A stretch of 42,038 nt of DNA from NCBI GenBank assembly GCA_965656035.1, contig CBFHIO010000004.1, forward strand, positions 1 through 42,038, read 5' to 3'. Shown here piece by piece: positions 1 to 8,499 of this stretch. The position numbers and the translations under genes were made by a program. Below the pieces are notes generated by a model. It was given only the letters and a program-made list of their open reading frames with translations. It was not told where the DNA came from and did no database searches. Numbering within the stretch: the stretch's first letter is position 1; the number at the start of each line of letters is the position of its first letter. This DNA is from SCGC-AAA076-P13 sp965656035 (GTDB lineage: Bacteria; Pseudomonadota; Gammaproteobacteria; Magnimaribacterales; D2472).

Positions 1-138
1 CTCAATCAATGCCTGATTGCCATCTCTAAGATCAACAGAACACCATATTGGCGCTTGATTTATTACTTTTGAAGGCCATTGTCTATCTTGAAGATTAATG
101 GGCTCAAAAGTTTTATATTTATTTACTGGATTATCCAT
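1..138 (-). CDS. leuA: 2-isopropylmalate synthase, N-terminal fragment (runs off the window)
   Basis: Only the first 46 codons are present, read leftwards from the ATG at 138. The peptide holds the family signature APIWCSVDLRDGNQALIE at residues 29-46, the start of the TIM-barrel active site whose R-D pair binds metal and substrate in isopropylmalate synthases. The extended N-terminus (NKYKTF...LQDRQWPS) is like the long LeuA class found in Pseudomonas and actinobacteria. LeuA condenses acetyl-CoA with 2-oxoisovalerate in the first committed step of leucine synthesis. It is divergent from holD with only 32 bases between the two starts. Identification is firm for the family; whether the gene is intact cannot be seen. 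Confidence 0.88.
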   Translation of the reverse strand, partial: MDNPVNKYKTFEPINLQDRQWPSKVINQAPIWCSVDLRDGNQALIE

Positions 139-170
139 TTTTTATCTGTAAATGTTAATATTTTCTATCT

Positions 171-602
171 ATGATAACTCCAAGTATTAAAACAAACTTA
201 ATTCTTAAAGAGATGGGTATTACCAGGTATGAACTTCGTTCAAAGCAGCAATCAGTCCTCTCAAAAACAATTTTTAGTTACCAAAAAGGAAATATTTTAA
301 CATTACTTGAGCAATCATATGATGATTTAGGTGAAGATGAGGCAAAGCTTCTCAATGCCATTGTTGATGCAGTTAATTCTGTTAACAAAGATACAATTCA
401 AAATAAATTTAACCTTGAAGATGCAAAAAAAATTATTTTAGCTATGAAAGATATTAAAGGCATAATTAGTTTTATACCTGACATTGGAATCCTTGATCTA
501 TCAATACCCTTTGTTCAATCATCTTCACTCAACAAAATGATTTCTGATACAGAGTCAAAGAAGGTTTTATGGAAAAAGCTTAAAGAGATTATTTTAAAGT
601 AA
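171..602 (+). CDS. holD: DNA polymerase III psi subunit-like protein
   Basis: This 143-residue protein has a recognisable HolD N-terminus: LKEMGITRYELR (residues 12-23) corresponds to the LQQLGITQWSLR segment of E. coli psi, the part that contacts the chi subunit. The C-terminus LWKKLKEIIL also matches the psi pattern of a terminal Leu-Trp helix. Psi bridges the clamp-loader gamma/tau complex to chi, which contacts SSB. It lies 3 bases upstream of rimI, the same holD-rimI pairing as in enterobacteria, which supports the call because the overall sequence is divergent. The ATG at 171 is preceded by no clear Shine-Dalgarno sequence. holC (chi) is not at its usual place between pepA and valS in this window. 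Confidence 0.72.
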   Translation: MITPSIKTNLILKEMGITRYELRSKQQSVLSKTIFSYQKGNILTLLEQSYDDLGEDEAKLLNAIVDAVNSVNKDTIQNKFNLEDAKKIILAMKDIKGIISFIPDIGILDLSIPFVQSSSLNKMISDTESKKVLWKKLKEIILK

Positions 603-605
603 TTT

Positions 606-1040
606 ATGTATAAGATTTCCTTGATGGGTTTAAATGATATAGAAGAAGCCTACAAGATAGAGCTTGAAGTTAATCCTAGCCCTTGGAAATATGAAACCTT
701 TTTATCATCTTTTGAGGTTGGTCATAAGGGTCTCATCTGCAAGAATGACAACAGAATGATTGGATTTATTATCTTTTCACCAATTAGCCCAGAAGCTCAC
801 ATATTAAGTATTTCAGTAAGAAATGAAATGCAATCAAAGGGTATTGGAACTTTGCTTCTTAAAAGCATGCTAGACCAATGCAAAGTCATGCACTATAAAA
901 AGATATTCCTTGAGGTGAGAGTAAGTAACGTAAAGGCTATTAATTTTTATGAAAAATTTGGTTTTAGCAAAGATGCTATTAGGAACAATTACTACACAGA
1001 CAATTCAGAAGACGCTTTGTTAATGTCGCTTTTAATTTAA
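606..1040 (+). CDS. rimI: Ribosomal protein S18-alanine N-acetyltransferase
   Basis: A 144-residue GNAT-fold acetyltransferase. The acetyl-CoA binding motif A is seen as SVRNEMQSKGIGTLLLKSML near residues 75-95 (Q-x-x-G-I-G), followed by NVKAINFYEKFGF, the conserved RimI segment, and an EDALLM end motif. RimI acetylates the N-terminal alanine of ribosomal protein S18. It follows holD by 3 bases in the enterobacterial order, so they are probably co-transcribed. The stop codon interlocks with the stop of the convergent gene: the tetranucleotide TTAA at 1037-1040 serves both. Confidence 0.88.
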   Translation: MYKISLMGLNDIEEAYKIELEVNPSPWKYETFLSSFEVGHKGLICKNDNRMIGFIIFSPISPEAHILSISVRNEMQSKGIGTLLLKSMLDQCKVMHYKKIFLEVRVSNVKAINFYEKFGFSKDAIRNNYYTDNSEDALLMSLLI

Positions 1041-1522
1041 CCATTTCTTTTTTTTAACCACATAATTTGATTTGTTGTAATTATTAAATATGAGATAAAA
1101 AATGTTATGTAAAAGCTTATTAGAATTGGATGATCTACGTTTGAATCTATGACAATAGGATTATCCGGTGGAAATCTTCTTAAGACTTCTGTAATGCCAG
1201 GAACCATATGGAATAAAAACAAAGCTGAATAGCTTATGGTTTGAAAGTAGGGTGCAAGGAATCCAAAAAATAGACCCTTCTCATTAATATATCCAAATAT
1301 CACAGCTAAGAGTGTAACTATTGCTAATAAGTGCCCAACTCCAAAACCACGTTTATATATCAGTAGGGCAGTTACTGCAGCAATAATGGTTGTAACAACG
1401 AAAACTTTTGCTGAAAAATTTTTAGTTTCAATGATTGTATGCTTTTTTAAAGAATATGCTCCTGAGCCTATTGCTAAAATAGCTATTAGTGTATGAATCC
1501 AACCAATGAAGGATATATCCAT
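1037..1522 (-). CDS. Small multi-pass membrane protein (DUF2306-like), function unknown
   Basis: A 161-residue very hydrophobic protein with about five predicted membrane segments (roughly residues 4-22, 38-57, 63-80, 88-107 and 130-152). Conserved-looking polar points are H10, GAYSLKKHT at the end of helix 1, GVGH before helix 3, and a loop with HMVPGITEVLRRFPPDNP. The helix-HxxxA/GxxxL pattern at the start resembles DUF2306 membrane proteins, but this is a weak pattern call. It lies 6 bases downstream of the glutathione peroxidase gene on the same strand and is probably co-transcribed with it. No enzymatic motif is visible. Confidence 0.7.
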   Translation of the reverse strand: MDISFIGWIHTLIAILAIGSGAYSLKKHTIIETKNFSAKVFVVTTIIAAVTALLIYKRGFGVGHLLAIVTLLAVIFGYINEKGLFFGFLAPYFQTISYSALFLFHMVPGITEVLRRFPPDNPIVIDSNVDHPILISFYITFFISYLIITTNQIMWLKKRNG

Positions 1523-1528
1523 TAATAA

Positions 1529-2011
1529 TTAGCTAAGAAGATTTTCAATATCTGATTCAATATCTTCAGGCTTAGTTGTTGGAGAATACCTCTTAATAAC
1601 CTTTCCATCCTTATTAACTAAGAATTTTGAAAAATTCCATTTGATATTTTTTGTGCCAAGCACACCAGGTTGCTCATTTTTAAGAAAATCATAAAAGGGG
1701 TCAGCATTTGGACCATTCACATCAATCTTGTCGAAAATTTTAAAACTCACATTATATTTTTCGGTACAGAAAAATTGAATTTCTTCATTGGTACCAGGCT
1801 CTTGACCTTTAAATTGGTTACAAGGAAACCCAAGGATTTCTAAACCATTAGAATTATATTTTTCATATAATTCTTGAAGGCCTTTATATTGTGGTGTAAG
1901 TCCGCATTGACTGGCAACATTAACAATCAAAAGAACTTTATCTTGATATTCACCAAGAGATACTTCATTTAAATCTGCATCTTTAACATTAAAGTCATAA
2001 ACTGTTTTCAT
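1529..2011 (-). CDS. gpx: Glutathione peroxidase family thiol peroxidase
   Basis: A 160-residue GPx/BtuE-type peroxidase. The catalytic cysteine is C36 in NVASQCGLT; the second and third active-site elements are FPCNQFKGQEPG (Q66) and IKWNFSKFLV (the Trp-Asn pair). It has Cys rather than selenocysteine, and the second cysteine C64 could act as resolving cysteine with thioredoxin. It reduces hydrogen peroxide and lipid hydroperoxides. The start has a good ribosome binding site (AAAGGAA about 7 bases upstream), and there is no export signal, so it is cytoplasmic. The downstream membrane protein lies 6 bases away. Confidence 0.93.
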   Translation of the reverse strand: MKTVYDFNVKDADLNEVSLGEYQDKVLLIVNVASQCGLTPQYKGLQELYEKYNSNGLEILGFPCNQFKGQEPGTNEEIQFFCTEKYNVSFKIFDKIDVNGPNADPFYDFLKNEQPGVLGTKNIKWNFSKFLVNKDGKVIKRYSPTTKPEDIESDIENLLS

Positions 2012-2060
2012 TTTTGGATTCCTTTGTTTTGATTAAAAAATATGATTTAAAAAAAACATG

Positions 2061-2066
2061 ATTATA
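2061..2066 (-). promoter_or_regulatory. Candidate -10 box of the glutathione peroxidase gene
   Basis: On the minus strand the sequence TATAAT lies 50 bases upstream of the gpx start. It is a perfect -10 hexamer. No convincing -35 box is seen at 16-18 bases, so the call rests on the hexamer and its position in the 129-base divergent gap. Confidence 0.35.
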
Positions 2067-2092
2067 TACAAAAAAGAGATACAAATCTTAAA

Positions 2093-2121
2093 ATGACCTT
2101 ATCTTGAAGCATCTATATAAT
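2093..2121 (+). promoter_or_regulatory. Candidate sigma-70 promoter of the ElaA-like gene
   Basis: ATGACC at 2093-2098 (four of six -35 bases) and a perfect TATAAT at 2116-2121 with a 17-base spacer. The start of transcription would fall near 2128, about 13 bases before the ATG at 2141. Confidence 0.45.
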
Positions 2122-2140
2122 TATTTATTGACAATAAGTT

Positions 2141-2608
2141 ATGACGAACACTAAGGTTAAATATATTTGGAGAAGATTTGCTGAGCTATCTTCAGATGAG
2201 CTATATGCAATTATTCACTTGAGACAAAAAGTATTTATTGTTGAGCAAGACTGTCCGTACATAGATGCAGACTACACCGATCAAGATGCATTTCATTTAC
2301 TGGCATATAAAGATAATGATTTAATTGGGTATCTAAGAGCCTTTAGACCAGGCATCAAATACGATGGTTCCTCACTTGGCAGAATTGTCACAGAAATAAA
2401 TTCAAGAGGCCTTGGTATTGGCAAAGAAATCACAAAAGAAGGGGTAAACTTTTTATCAAAAGAACATCCTAATCATGAAATTGTTATTTCAGCACAACAT
2501 AGGCTAGAGCATTTTTATGTTGAACTTGGATTTACAGCTAGAGGTGAGGTTTATCTAGAAGATGACATTGATCATATCCAAATGTACTTTCCTCCAAAAC
2601 AAAATTAG
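2141..2608 (+). CDS. elaA: ElaA-type GNAT acetyltransferase
   Basis: A 155-residue protein with the ElaA arrangement: an N-terminal LYAIIHLRQKVFIVEQ segment with a following DQDAFHLLAY strand, then SLGRIVTEINSRGLGIGKEI as the acetyl-CoA loop, and HRLEHFYVELGF near the end. ElaA is a small acetyltransferase of the GNAT superfamily whose cellular substrate is not established. It stands alone on the plus strand and its TAG stop interlocks with the stop of the convergent hydrolase gene (TTAG, 2605-2608). Confidence 0.85.
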   Translation: MTNTKVKYIWRRFAELSSDELYAIIHLRQKVFIVEQDCPYIDADYTDQDAFHLLAYKDNDLIGYLRAFRPGIKYDGSSLGRIVTEINSRGLGIGKEITKEGVNFLSKEHPNHEIVISAQHRLEHFYVELGFTARGEVYLEDDIDHIQMYFPPKQN

Positions 2609-3546
2609 ATCTTGTTTTTATCTAGCTTACTTAATATCTCGTCATATACAGAAGATGAAAACTTGAAATCATCTATAAAACCACAATGACCACCGTATTG
2701 TTGAGGTTTAAATTTTACATAATCAGTTTGATTCAGCTTAAGCAGAGGTTCAATAGGTATACAAGGATCATCAATAGATGAATAAATGAGTGTCTTATGT
2801 TTTATCTGATTTAAAGTATTCTGTGTTATTGCATATCCAGAAAAAAGCTCCTCAATACTTTCATGTGGAGAGAAATTTTTTGTAAAAAATTCAGTCATTT
2901 CCATTAGATTTTTACATTTCAAAGCTTTTTCTAAATTAGCAATTGTATGAAATTCAATTTTTCTTTTTAAAGATTTATGCCATTTATTTATGAAATACTT
3001 TCTTACAATCCATGAGGCATTATCCATAGTTTGCATTGATATTTGAGGATCAATTACTGGGGATAGAACAACAGTACTTTTCAAAAAATCAATTGAATCA
3101 GAAGCTGATATCCTTAATGAGAGATTACCACCAAGAGAAAAACCAACTAAGTGTATCTCGTTGTCTTTATATTTATTACCAATAAACTCTACTGCTTCAA
3201 TAAGTGTTTGAATATCAGTAGCTCTAAAAAAATCTTTATTTAAATTCTCGGTATCACCATGATCAACTGGATGGATTCTTATAATATCAAAATTATTAGT
3301 ATGCAAAAGATGAGCCAATGGAATTAAATATTTAGAATCTTTGTGACCCAACCAACCTGGAAAAAATATTACTTTCCTTTTATGTAAATCTGTTTCAAAA
3401 ATTTCAATTGACTGAGAATTGGAAGATGTAAAAATCCTCTTTGAAGATTTTGTATTAAGTTCTTTGCGTATGGTTTTTTGTTGTTTTTCTCTTAAAGGGC
3501 TTGATGCCAAAAGGGTATTAAATAAACCATTCTTAAGTAAGTTCAT
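2605..3546 (-). CDS. Alpha/beta hydrolase of the YheT family
   Basis: A 313-residue alpha/beta-hydrolase. The nucleophile elbow is GFSLGG with S137; the acid lies in SIDDPCIP and the catalytic histidine in YGGHCGFID near the C-terminus. An oxyanion-side FFPGWLGHKDSKY strand-loop is also present. The layout (long polar N-terminus, HPVDHGD loop, C-terminal GGHCGF) matches the YheT/ABHD1-3 group of esterase-like hydrolases with unsettled substrate. It starts only 6 bases after the valS stop and lacks a visible Shine-Dalgarno, so it is probably translated from the valS transcript. Confidence 0.82.
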   Translation of the reverse strand: MNLLKNGLFNTLLASSPLREKQQKTIRKELNTKSSKRIFTSSNSQSIEIFETDLHKRKVIFFPGWLGHKDSKYLIPLAHLLHTNNFDIIRIHPVDHGDTENLNKDFFRATDIQTLIEAVEFIGNKYKDNEIHLVGFSLGGNLSLRISASDSIDFLKSTVVLSPVIDPQISMQTMDNASWIVRKYFINKWHKSLKRKIEFHTIANLEKALKCKNLMEMTEFFTKNFSPHESIEELFSGYAITQNTLNQIKHKTLIYSSIDDPCIPIEPLLKLNQTDYVKFKPQQYGGHCGFIDDFKFSSSVYDEILSKLDKNKI

Positions 3547-3552
3547 TATTAT

Positions 3553-5769
3553 TTAAATAATAGAACTATCAAATAATAAACTATGAATTTCCTCAGTTAT
3601 AAATGGAGCGAAAGGATGCATCATAACTAGTATTTCTTTTAAAAGAGGTCTTAGATTATTTGTCTCTCCGCTTTTTTTACATTCTTCAATGTAAACATCA
3701 CAGAACTTACTCCAGAAAAACTCATAAACTTCGTTGATAGCATAGTCTAATCTGTAATCTTTAATATTTCTCTCGATCTGTTTTTTTGATTTTTCAAATT
3801 CTTCGTATATCCACTCATCAGTTTTATTTGAAGATTGAAATGAATCATTTCCAGCTGGATAACCATTGATAAATCTTGCTGCATTCCAGACTTTAGTGCA
3901 AAAGTTTCTATATCCTTTAAGTCTGCCCATTTCAAAGCTTATGTCTTTGGTATGTGTTGCTAGTGAATAAAATGTCATTCTTAAAGCATCTGTTCCGTAT
4001 GAATCAATACCTTTTGGAAATTGATTTCTTGTTTTTCTTTCAATCTTTTGCGCAATACCTTCTTGCATGAGATTTGAAGTTCTTTTTTCAACTAAATCGT
4101 CTTGAGAAATTCCATATATTAAGTCAAGAGGGTCAATTACATTACCTTTAGATTTCGACATCTTTTGTCCATTTTCATCTCTTATAAGACCTGTAACATA
4201 AACATCTTTAAATGGAATTTGGTCAGTAAACTCAAGGCTCATCATCATCATTCTGGCAACCCAAAAAAATATAATATCAAACCCAGTAACCAGCAAAGAG
4301 GTTGGAAAATGTTTTTCAAAATCTTCAGTTTTTTCTGGCCACCCCAAAGATGCAAAAGGCCATAAACTTGCAGAAAACCAGGTATCTAGAACGTCTTCAT
4401 CTTGTGAAAGTTTTCTATCATCAAGTTTATAAAATTGTCTGACCTCGTCTTCACTATGACCAACGTAAACATTATTTTCTGAGTCATACCATGCTGGAAT
4501 TCTATGACCCCACCATATTTGCCTGCTGATGCACCAGTCCTCAATATTATTCATCCAATTAAAATATGTTTTAACCCAATTGCTAGGATGAAATTTTATA
4601 TCTCCCTTATTAACAGCCTCATTAGCTCTTGCAGCCATTTCCTCAGTTTTTACATACCATTGATGACTCAACCTAGGCTCAATAACAATATTAGATCTTT
4701 CGCCTCTGGGTACGCTTATGTGATGTTTTTCTTCTTTTTCCAAAAGATTGAGTTCTTTAAGCTTCTCTAATACAGCCTTTCTAACTTTGAAACGATCGAG
4801 ATTTGAAAATGGCTCAGGTACATTTTCATTTGACCATGCATCTTCATTAAAAATATTGATGGGTTCAAAGTCACTTGCGGTATTTGAAGTCTTTACCTGA
4901 CCATCTACCTCATGAAGTGAATATTTTTTACCTATTTCATAGTCATTAAAATCGTGGCCCGGAGTAATTTTCAGACAGCCGGTTCCAAATTCCATATCAA
5001 CATACTCATCTGCTAATATCGGTATCTTTCTTCCAACAAAGGGTAGAACAATATTTTTACCAATAAGATTTTTATACCTATCATCATTTGGATTTACAGC
5101 AACAGCCATATCTCCAAACATAGTTTCAGGTCTTGTTGTTGCTACTATTACGTACTCTTCTGAATCTTCAATTGGATATTTGATATGCCAAAGGAGGCCA
5201 TCTTTTTCCTGCCTTACTACCTCAAGATCGGAAACAGCAGTTTTAAGAGATGGATCCCAATTTACCAACCTGTAACCCCTATAGATTTTATTTTTTCTGT
5301 GCAACTCAACGAATGCTTTTATAACTGCTTCGTTACATCCATCGTCTAGGGTGAATCTATATTTATTCCAATCTACTGTGCATCCCAGTCTTTTAATTTG
5401 GGACATTATCTTTTCTTCTGAATAATTTTTCCATGACCAAACTTCATCAAGAAATTTCTCTCTTCCAAGTGTGTGTCTAGTTATGTCTTTTTTTGCAAGA
5501 TTATTTTCTACAACCATCTGAGTAGCTATGCCAGCATGATCAGCTCCAATTTGCCAGTGAGCATCTTTTCCAGCCATATGGTGATATCTTGTATAGAAAT
5601 CCATAATCGCATATTGGAAACTATGACCCATATGAAGGGTACCAGTGACATTTGGGGGCGGTATTACCTGAGAAAAAGAACCTTTTGAGTTTTTATTAGA
5701 AACAACTCTTTCAGACCAAATCTTGGACCATTTTTCTTCAATTTCTACAGGGTAATACTGTTTATCCAT
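3553..5769 (-). CDS. valS: Valyl-tRNA synthetase, shortened at the C-terminus
   Basis: A class Ia synthetase of 738 residues charging tRNA-Val. The HIGH-type motif is NVTGTLHMGHS (about residues 39-50), the editing-domain signature VATTRPETMFGD is near residues 209-220, and KMSKS is at residues 536-540. The family usually has about 880-950 residues. This protein stops ten residues after the HPFAPFITEEI element of the anticodon-binding domain, so it lacks the rest of that domain and the C-terminal coiled-coil arm. The stop TAA is followed after 6 bases by the hydrolase start, so the missing part is not encoded just downstream. pepA lies 18 bases upstream on the same strand; the holC gene usually found between them is absent. 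Family assignment is certain. Confidence 0.97.
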   Translation of the reverse strand: MDKQYYPVEIEEKWSKIWSERVVSNKNSKGSFSQVIPPPNVTGTLHMGHSFQYAIMDFYTRYHHMAGKDAHWQIGADHAGIATQMVVENNLAKKDITRHTLGREKFLDEVWSWKNYSEEKIMSQIKRLGCTVDWNKYRFTLDDGCNEAVIKAFVELHRKNKIYRGYRLVNWDPSLKTAVSDLEVVRQEKDGLLWHIKYPIEDSEEYVIVATTRPETMFGDMAVAVNPNDDRYKNLIGKNIVLPFVGRKIPILADEYVDMEFGTGCLKITPGHDFNDYEIGKKYSLHEVDGQVKTSNTASDFEPINIFNEDAWSNENVPEPFSNLDRFKVRKAVLEKLKELNLLEKEEKHHISVPRGERSNIVIEPRLSHQWYVKTEEMAARANEAVNKGDIKFHPSNWVKTYFNWMNNIEDWCISRQIWWGHRIPAWYDSENNVYVGHSEDEVRQFYKLDDRKLSQDEDVLDTWFSASLWPFASLGWPEKTEDFEKHFPTSLLVTGFDIIFFWVARMMMMSLEFTDQIPFKDVYVTGLIRDENGQKMSKSKGNVIDPLDLIYGISQDDLVEKRTSNLMQEGIAQKIERKTRNQFPKGIDSYGTDALRMTFYSLATHTKDISFEMGRLKGYRNFCTKVWNAARFINGYPAGNDSFQSSNKTDEWIYEEFEKSKKQIERNIKDYRLDYAINEVYEFFWSKFCDVYIEECKKSGETNNLRPLLKEILVMMHPFAPFITEEIHSLLFDSSII

Positions 5770-5787
5770 CAGAAAGATTAATAAAAA

Positions 5788-7299
5788 TTACTTTAATTTC
5801 TTACTAAGCAGCAACTGACTTATAAGAGGTACCGGTCTTCCAGTTCCAGCTTTTACAGGACTGCTATAGGAAGCTGTAGCCGCAATATCAATATGCGCCC
5901 ACTTATAATTATTGGTAAATTTTGAAAGAAAAGCAGCAGCATGAATTGTTCCAGCTTCTCTTCCTCCACCAATATTAGCTAAATCTGCATATTTAGTTTT
6001 GGTACATGATTGATGTTCATCCCAAAGAGGAAGTTGCCATGCTCTATCGCCAGACTCTTCACCAGATTCAATGATTTTATCTGCTAGATACTGATCATTT
6101 GCCATAACTCCACTTGCATGCCTTCCAAGAGCAACTACAACAGCTCCAGTAAGCGTTGCCATATCTATAACATATGAAGGTTTGTATTTTTCAACATATG
6201 TTAAGCAGTCAGCGAGAATCAATCTTCCTTCAGCATCAGTATTAAGAATTTCAATCGTTTGACCGGACATTGAAGTTACAACATCACCAGGTTTTGTAGC
6301 TTTAGATGAGCACATGTTTTCAGCACAACCCATAACGCCAACTACGTTAACATCAGCATTTAATCTTGCGAGGGTAGACATCACCCCAAATACAGTTGCA
6401 GCTCCGCACATATCCCACTTCATTTCATCCATTGCAGGACTTGGCTTTATAGAAACGCCTCCAGTATCAAAGGTGACACCCTTGCCAACTAATGCAATTG
6501 GTTTATCAGTTGATTTACCACCCTTATATTCAATAACCATCATCCTAGCGGGTTCTTCACTACCCCTAGAAACACTTAAAAATGAGCCCATACCCATTTT
6601 TTGCATTTGTTGTTCATTAAAAGATTTAACTTTCAGCTTTGGAAAATCTTTTGTCATTGCTTTAACCTTTTTCTCAATTATTCTTGGAGTGCAGTGATTG
6701 GCCGGAAGATCTCCTAAATATTTTGCAGTATTAACACCCTCACCAATAGCGTATCCAACTTTTGCAGCTTGCTTTGCTTTTGTTAGTGAAGCACCAGCTA
6801 AGCCAGATGTAAGGATAGTCAATTTTTTTACACTAGGCTTTTTAGAAGTTTTATTTTTTGTTTCAGAAAAGATGTAAACATTTGACTCAATAGTTTTAGT
6901 AACCATCTCTATTAACCAAAGCTCATCCTTTCCTTTAGGCACGGTTGTTCCGGGCATAATTGATATATCATTGCACTTATATTTATTTCCTTTTTGTGCA
7001 ATCCCCTGATACATAGATAACCATTTATGAGTAGGAGTATCCGTATCAAGCCCTTTGACTAGTAGTATATTTTTGGCATTAATCCCGTCTATTTTTGGGA
7101 GCAAAATACTGCCTCCAGACTCTTCAAGATGTGATTGAATAGTTTTAGAAATAAAACTTTTTGATTTTTTATTTAGTTCTTTAAAAGAAACATCGTTTTT
7201 TGTATTTTTATTTATGATCAAAACAAGCATATCTGTTGCTAATGAAGATATGTTTGCTGCGTCTTTTACAAGAACATTATTTAAAACTTTATACGCCAT
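5788..7299 (-). CDS. pepA: Leucyl aminopeptidase (M17)
   Basis: A 503-residue M17 metallo-aminopeptidase. The signature NTDAEGRLIL, the metal-binding loop VGKGVTFDTGG, the MKWDMCGAATV segment and a C-terminal DIAATAS are all present and in family order. PepA removes N-terminal residues from peptides and in E. coli also binds DNA at carAB and Xer sites; carAB lies elsewhere in this window, but no link is shown. The ATG at 7299 is supported by a strong AGGAGA (7306-7311 on the minus strand) six bases upstream. It is divergent from lptF as in other gammaproteobacteria. Confidence 0.96.
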   Translation of the reverse strand: MAYKVLNNVLVKDAANISSLATDMLVLIINKNTKNDVSFKELNKKSKSFISKTIQSHLEESGGSILLPKIDGINAKNILLVKGLDTDTPTHKWLSMYQGIAQKGNKYKCNDISIMPGTTVPKGKDELWLIEMVTKTIESNVYIFSETKNKTSKKPSVKKLTILTSGLAGASLTKAKQAAKVGYAIGEGVNTAKYLGDLPANHCTPRIIEKKVKAMTKDFPKLKVKSFNEQQMQKMGMGSFLSVSRGSEEPARMMVIEYKGGKSTDKPIALVGKGVTFDTGGVSIKPSPAMDEMKWDMCGAATVFGVMSTLARLNADVNVVGVMGCAENMCSSKATKPGDVVTSMSGQTIEILNTDAEGRLILADCLTYVEKYKPSYVIDMATLTGAVVVALGRHASGVMANDQYLADKIIESGEESGDRAWQLPLWDEHQSCTKTKYADLANIGGGREAGTIHAAAFLSKFTNNYKWAHIDIAATASYSSPVKAGTGRPVPLISQLLLSKKLK

Positions 7300-7344
7300 T
7301 TAGGTTCTCCTGTTATGGTATTTACTGATAAGATAAATATTGTA

Positions 7345-8499
7345 ATGCATCATAGTTCTCAAGGCATATATAAAAAAAATATTCTTTCAAAAAGTTTGAA
7401 TATAGAGGTCTTTAGGTCATCAACTGGTGCTCTATTAATTTTCTTTTTGCTTGTTGTAGGATCAAGGGTTGTCGGCTACTTTGAACAGGCTGCTGAAGGA
7501 AATATAGATCCTGGAATAATATTTAGTGTAATTGCTTTAAGATTTCCTGATTTTATAACATTATTAATTCCCTTATCTTTTTTTTTAGGACTTCTCATAA
7601 CAATTGGCAGACTAAATTCTGAGGGAGAAATTCATGGATACTTTTCAGCTGGGTTATCAAAATTTAATTTAATAAAATTTTTAGCGCCTCAAGCCTTTAT
7701 TTTTTTTATCATCACCCTTGTTTTAAGTTTATACCTAGCGCCCTATACAAAAAATCTCTCTAAAGATTTGATAGCAATAGACTCATTTGAAGAGCAAATT
7801 GATGCAATTCAATCTGATGATATAGTTTCACTAGATGATGGAGGATTCCTTTATGTTCAAACAGCAGATGAAGGATTAATAAAAGGAGTTAAGCTTTTTC
7901 AAGTTGATGAAAATAATTCATTTATTGTTATTTCTGATGAGCTAGTAACTACAGAGAAAGATAAAACCATTGAGTTAAATTTAAAAAATGGGTCTTTTTA
8001 TGGTGGCTTATTCTCAGAATCATCAAAAATTATTTCAAACTTTAATAAATTTAATTTTGAAATTGATAAAAACATGTCTCAAAACAATGATTTAAGTCTT
8101 GCTAAATTATTTGATTATTCTTCAACATCAGATTTAGCAACATTTCAGTGGAATATATCAATACCAATAACAATTTTAATTTTGTTACTTTATGGTATTT
8201 ATATCTCATCATCAAAACCTAGAGAGGGTAAATTTTCATTTATGCTTCCAGGAATGTTGATATATGTTTCTTATTTAAGCCTTTTAATACTTGGCAGAGA
8301 ATTCATATCTGATAACCCAGGCTCCATTTTTAACCTTTGGTTTATTCATGGTTTATTTATATTATTTTTATTTCTATATGTTTACAGAGAGAAAATTATT
8401 CTTGTAAGTTTTGCAAACTTGGCAATACATGAAAATGTCTATTTTAGATACTTCATAGGAATCATAATATTTAGTTTATTTATATGGATGGTGGCATGA
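7345..8499 (+). CDS. lptF: LPS export ABC transporter permease LptF
   Basis: A YjgP/YjgQ-family permease of about 384 residues. It has the LptF layout: TM1 near GALLIFFLLVVGSRVVGYFE, TM2-TM3 around FPDFITLLIPLSFFLGLLITIGRLNSEGE (the last residues are the coupling-helix motif that contacts LptB), a large periplasmic beta-jellyroll domain, then three C-terminal helices. With LptG and LptB it extracts lipopolysaccharide from the inner membrane. An upstream in-frame ATG at 7315 is only 15 bases from the pepA start; I prefer the ATG at 7345 because LptF proteins begin close to TM1. No obvious Shine-Dalgarno supports either start. Confidence 0.9.
   Translation: MHHSSQGIYKKNILSKSLNIEVFRSSTGALLIFFLLVVGSRVVGYFEQAAEGNIDPGIIFSVIALRFPDFITLLIPLSFFLGLLITIGRLNSEGEIHGYFSAGLSKFNLIKFLAPQAFIFFIITLVLSLYLAPYTKNLSKDLIAIDSFEEQIDAIQSDDIVSLDDGGFLYVQTADEGLIKGVKLFQVDENNSFIVISDELVTTEKDKTIELNLKNGSFYGGLFSESSKIISNFNKFNFEIDKNMSQNNDLSLAKLFDYSSTSDLATFQWNISIPITILILLLYGIYISSSKPREGKFSFMLPGMLIYVSYLSLLILGREFISDNPGSIFNLWFIHGLFILFLFLYVYREKIILVSFANLAIHENVYFRYFIGIIIFSLFIWMVA

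Noticed and set aside
4504..4770. 88-residue plus-strand reading frame inside valS
   Set aside because: It is antisense to well-conserved ValRS sequence and has no start signal or recognisable domain.
6314..6697. 127-residue plus-strand frame inside pepA
   Set aside because: Antisense shadow of the PepA metal-binding region, with no ribosome binding site and no domain.
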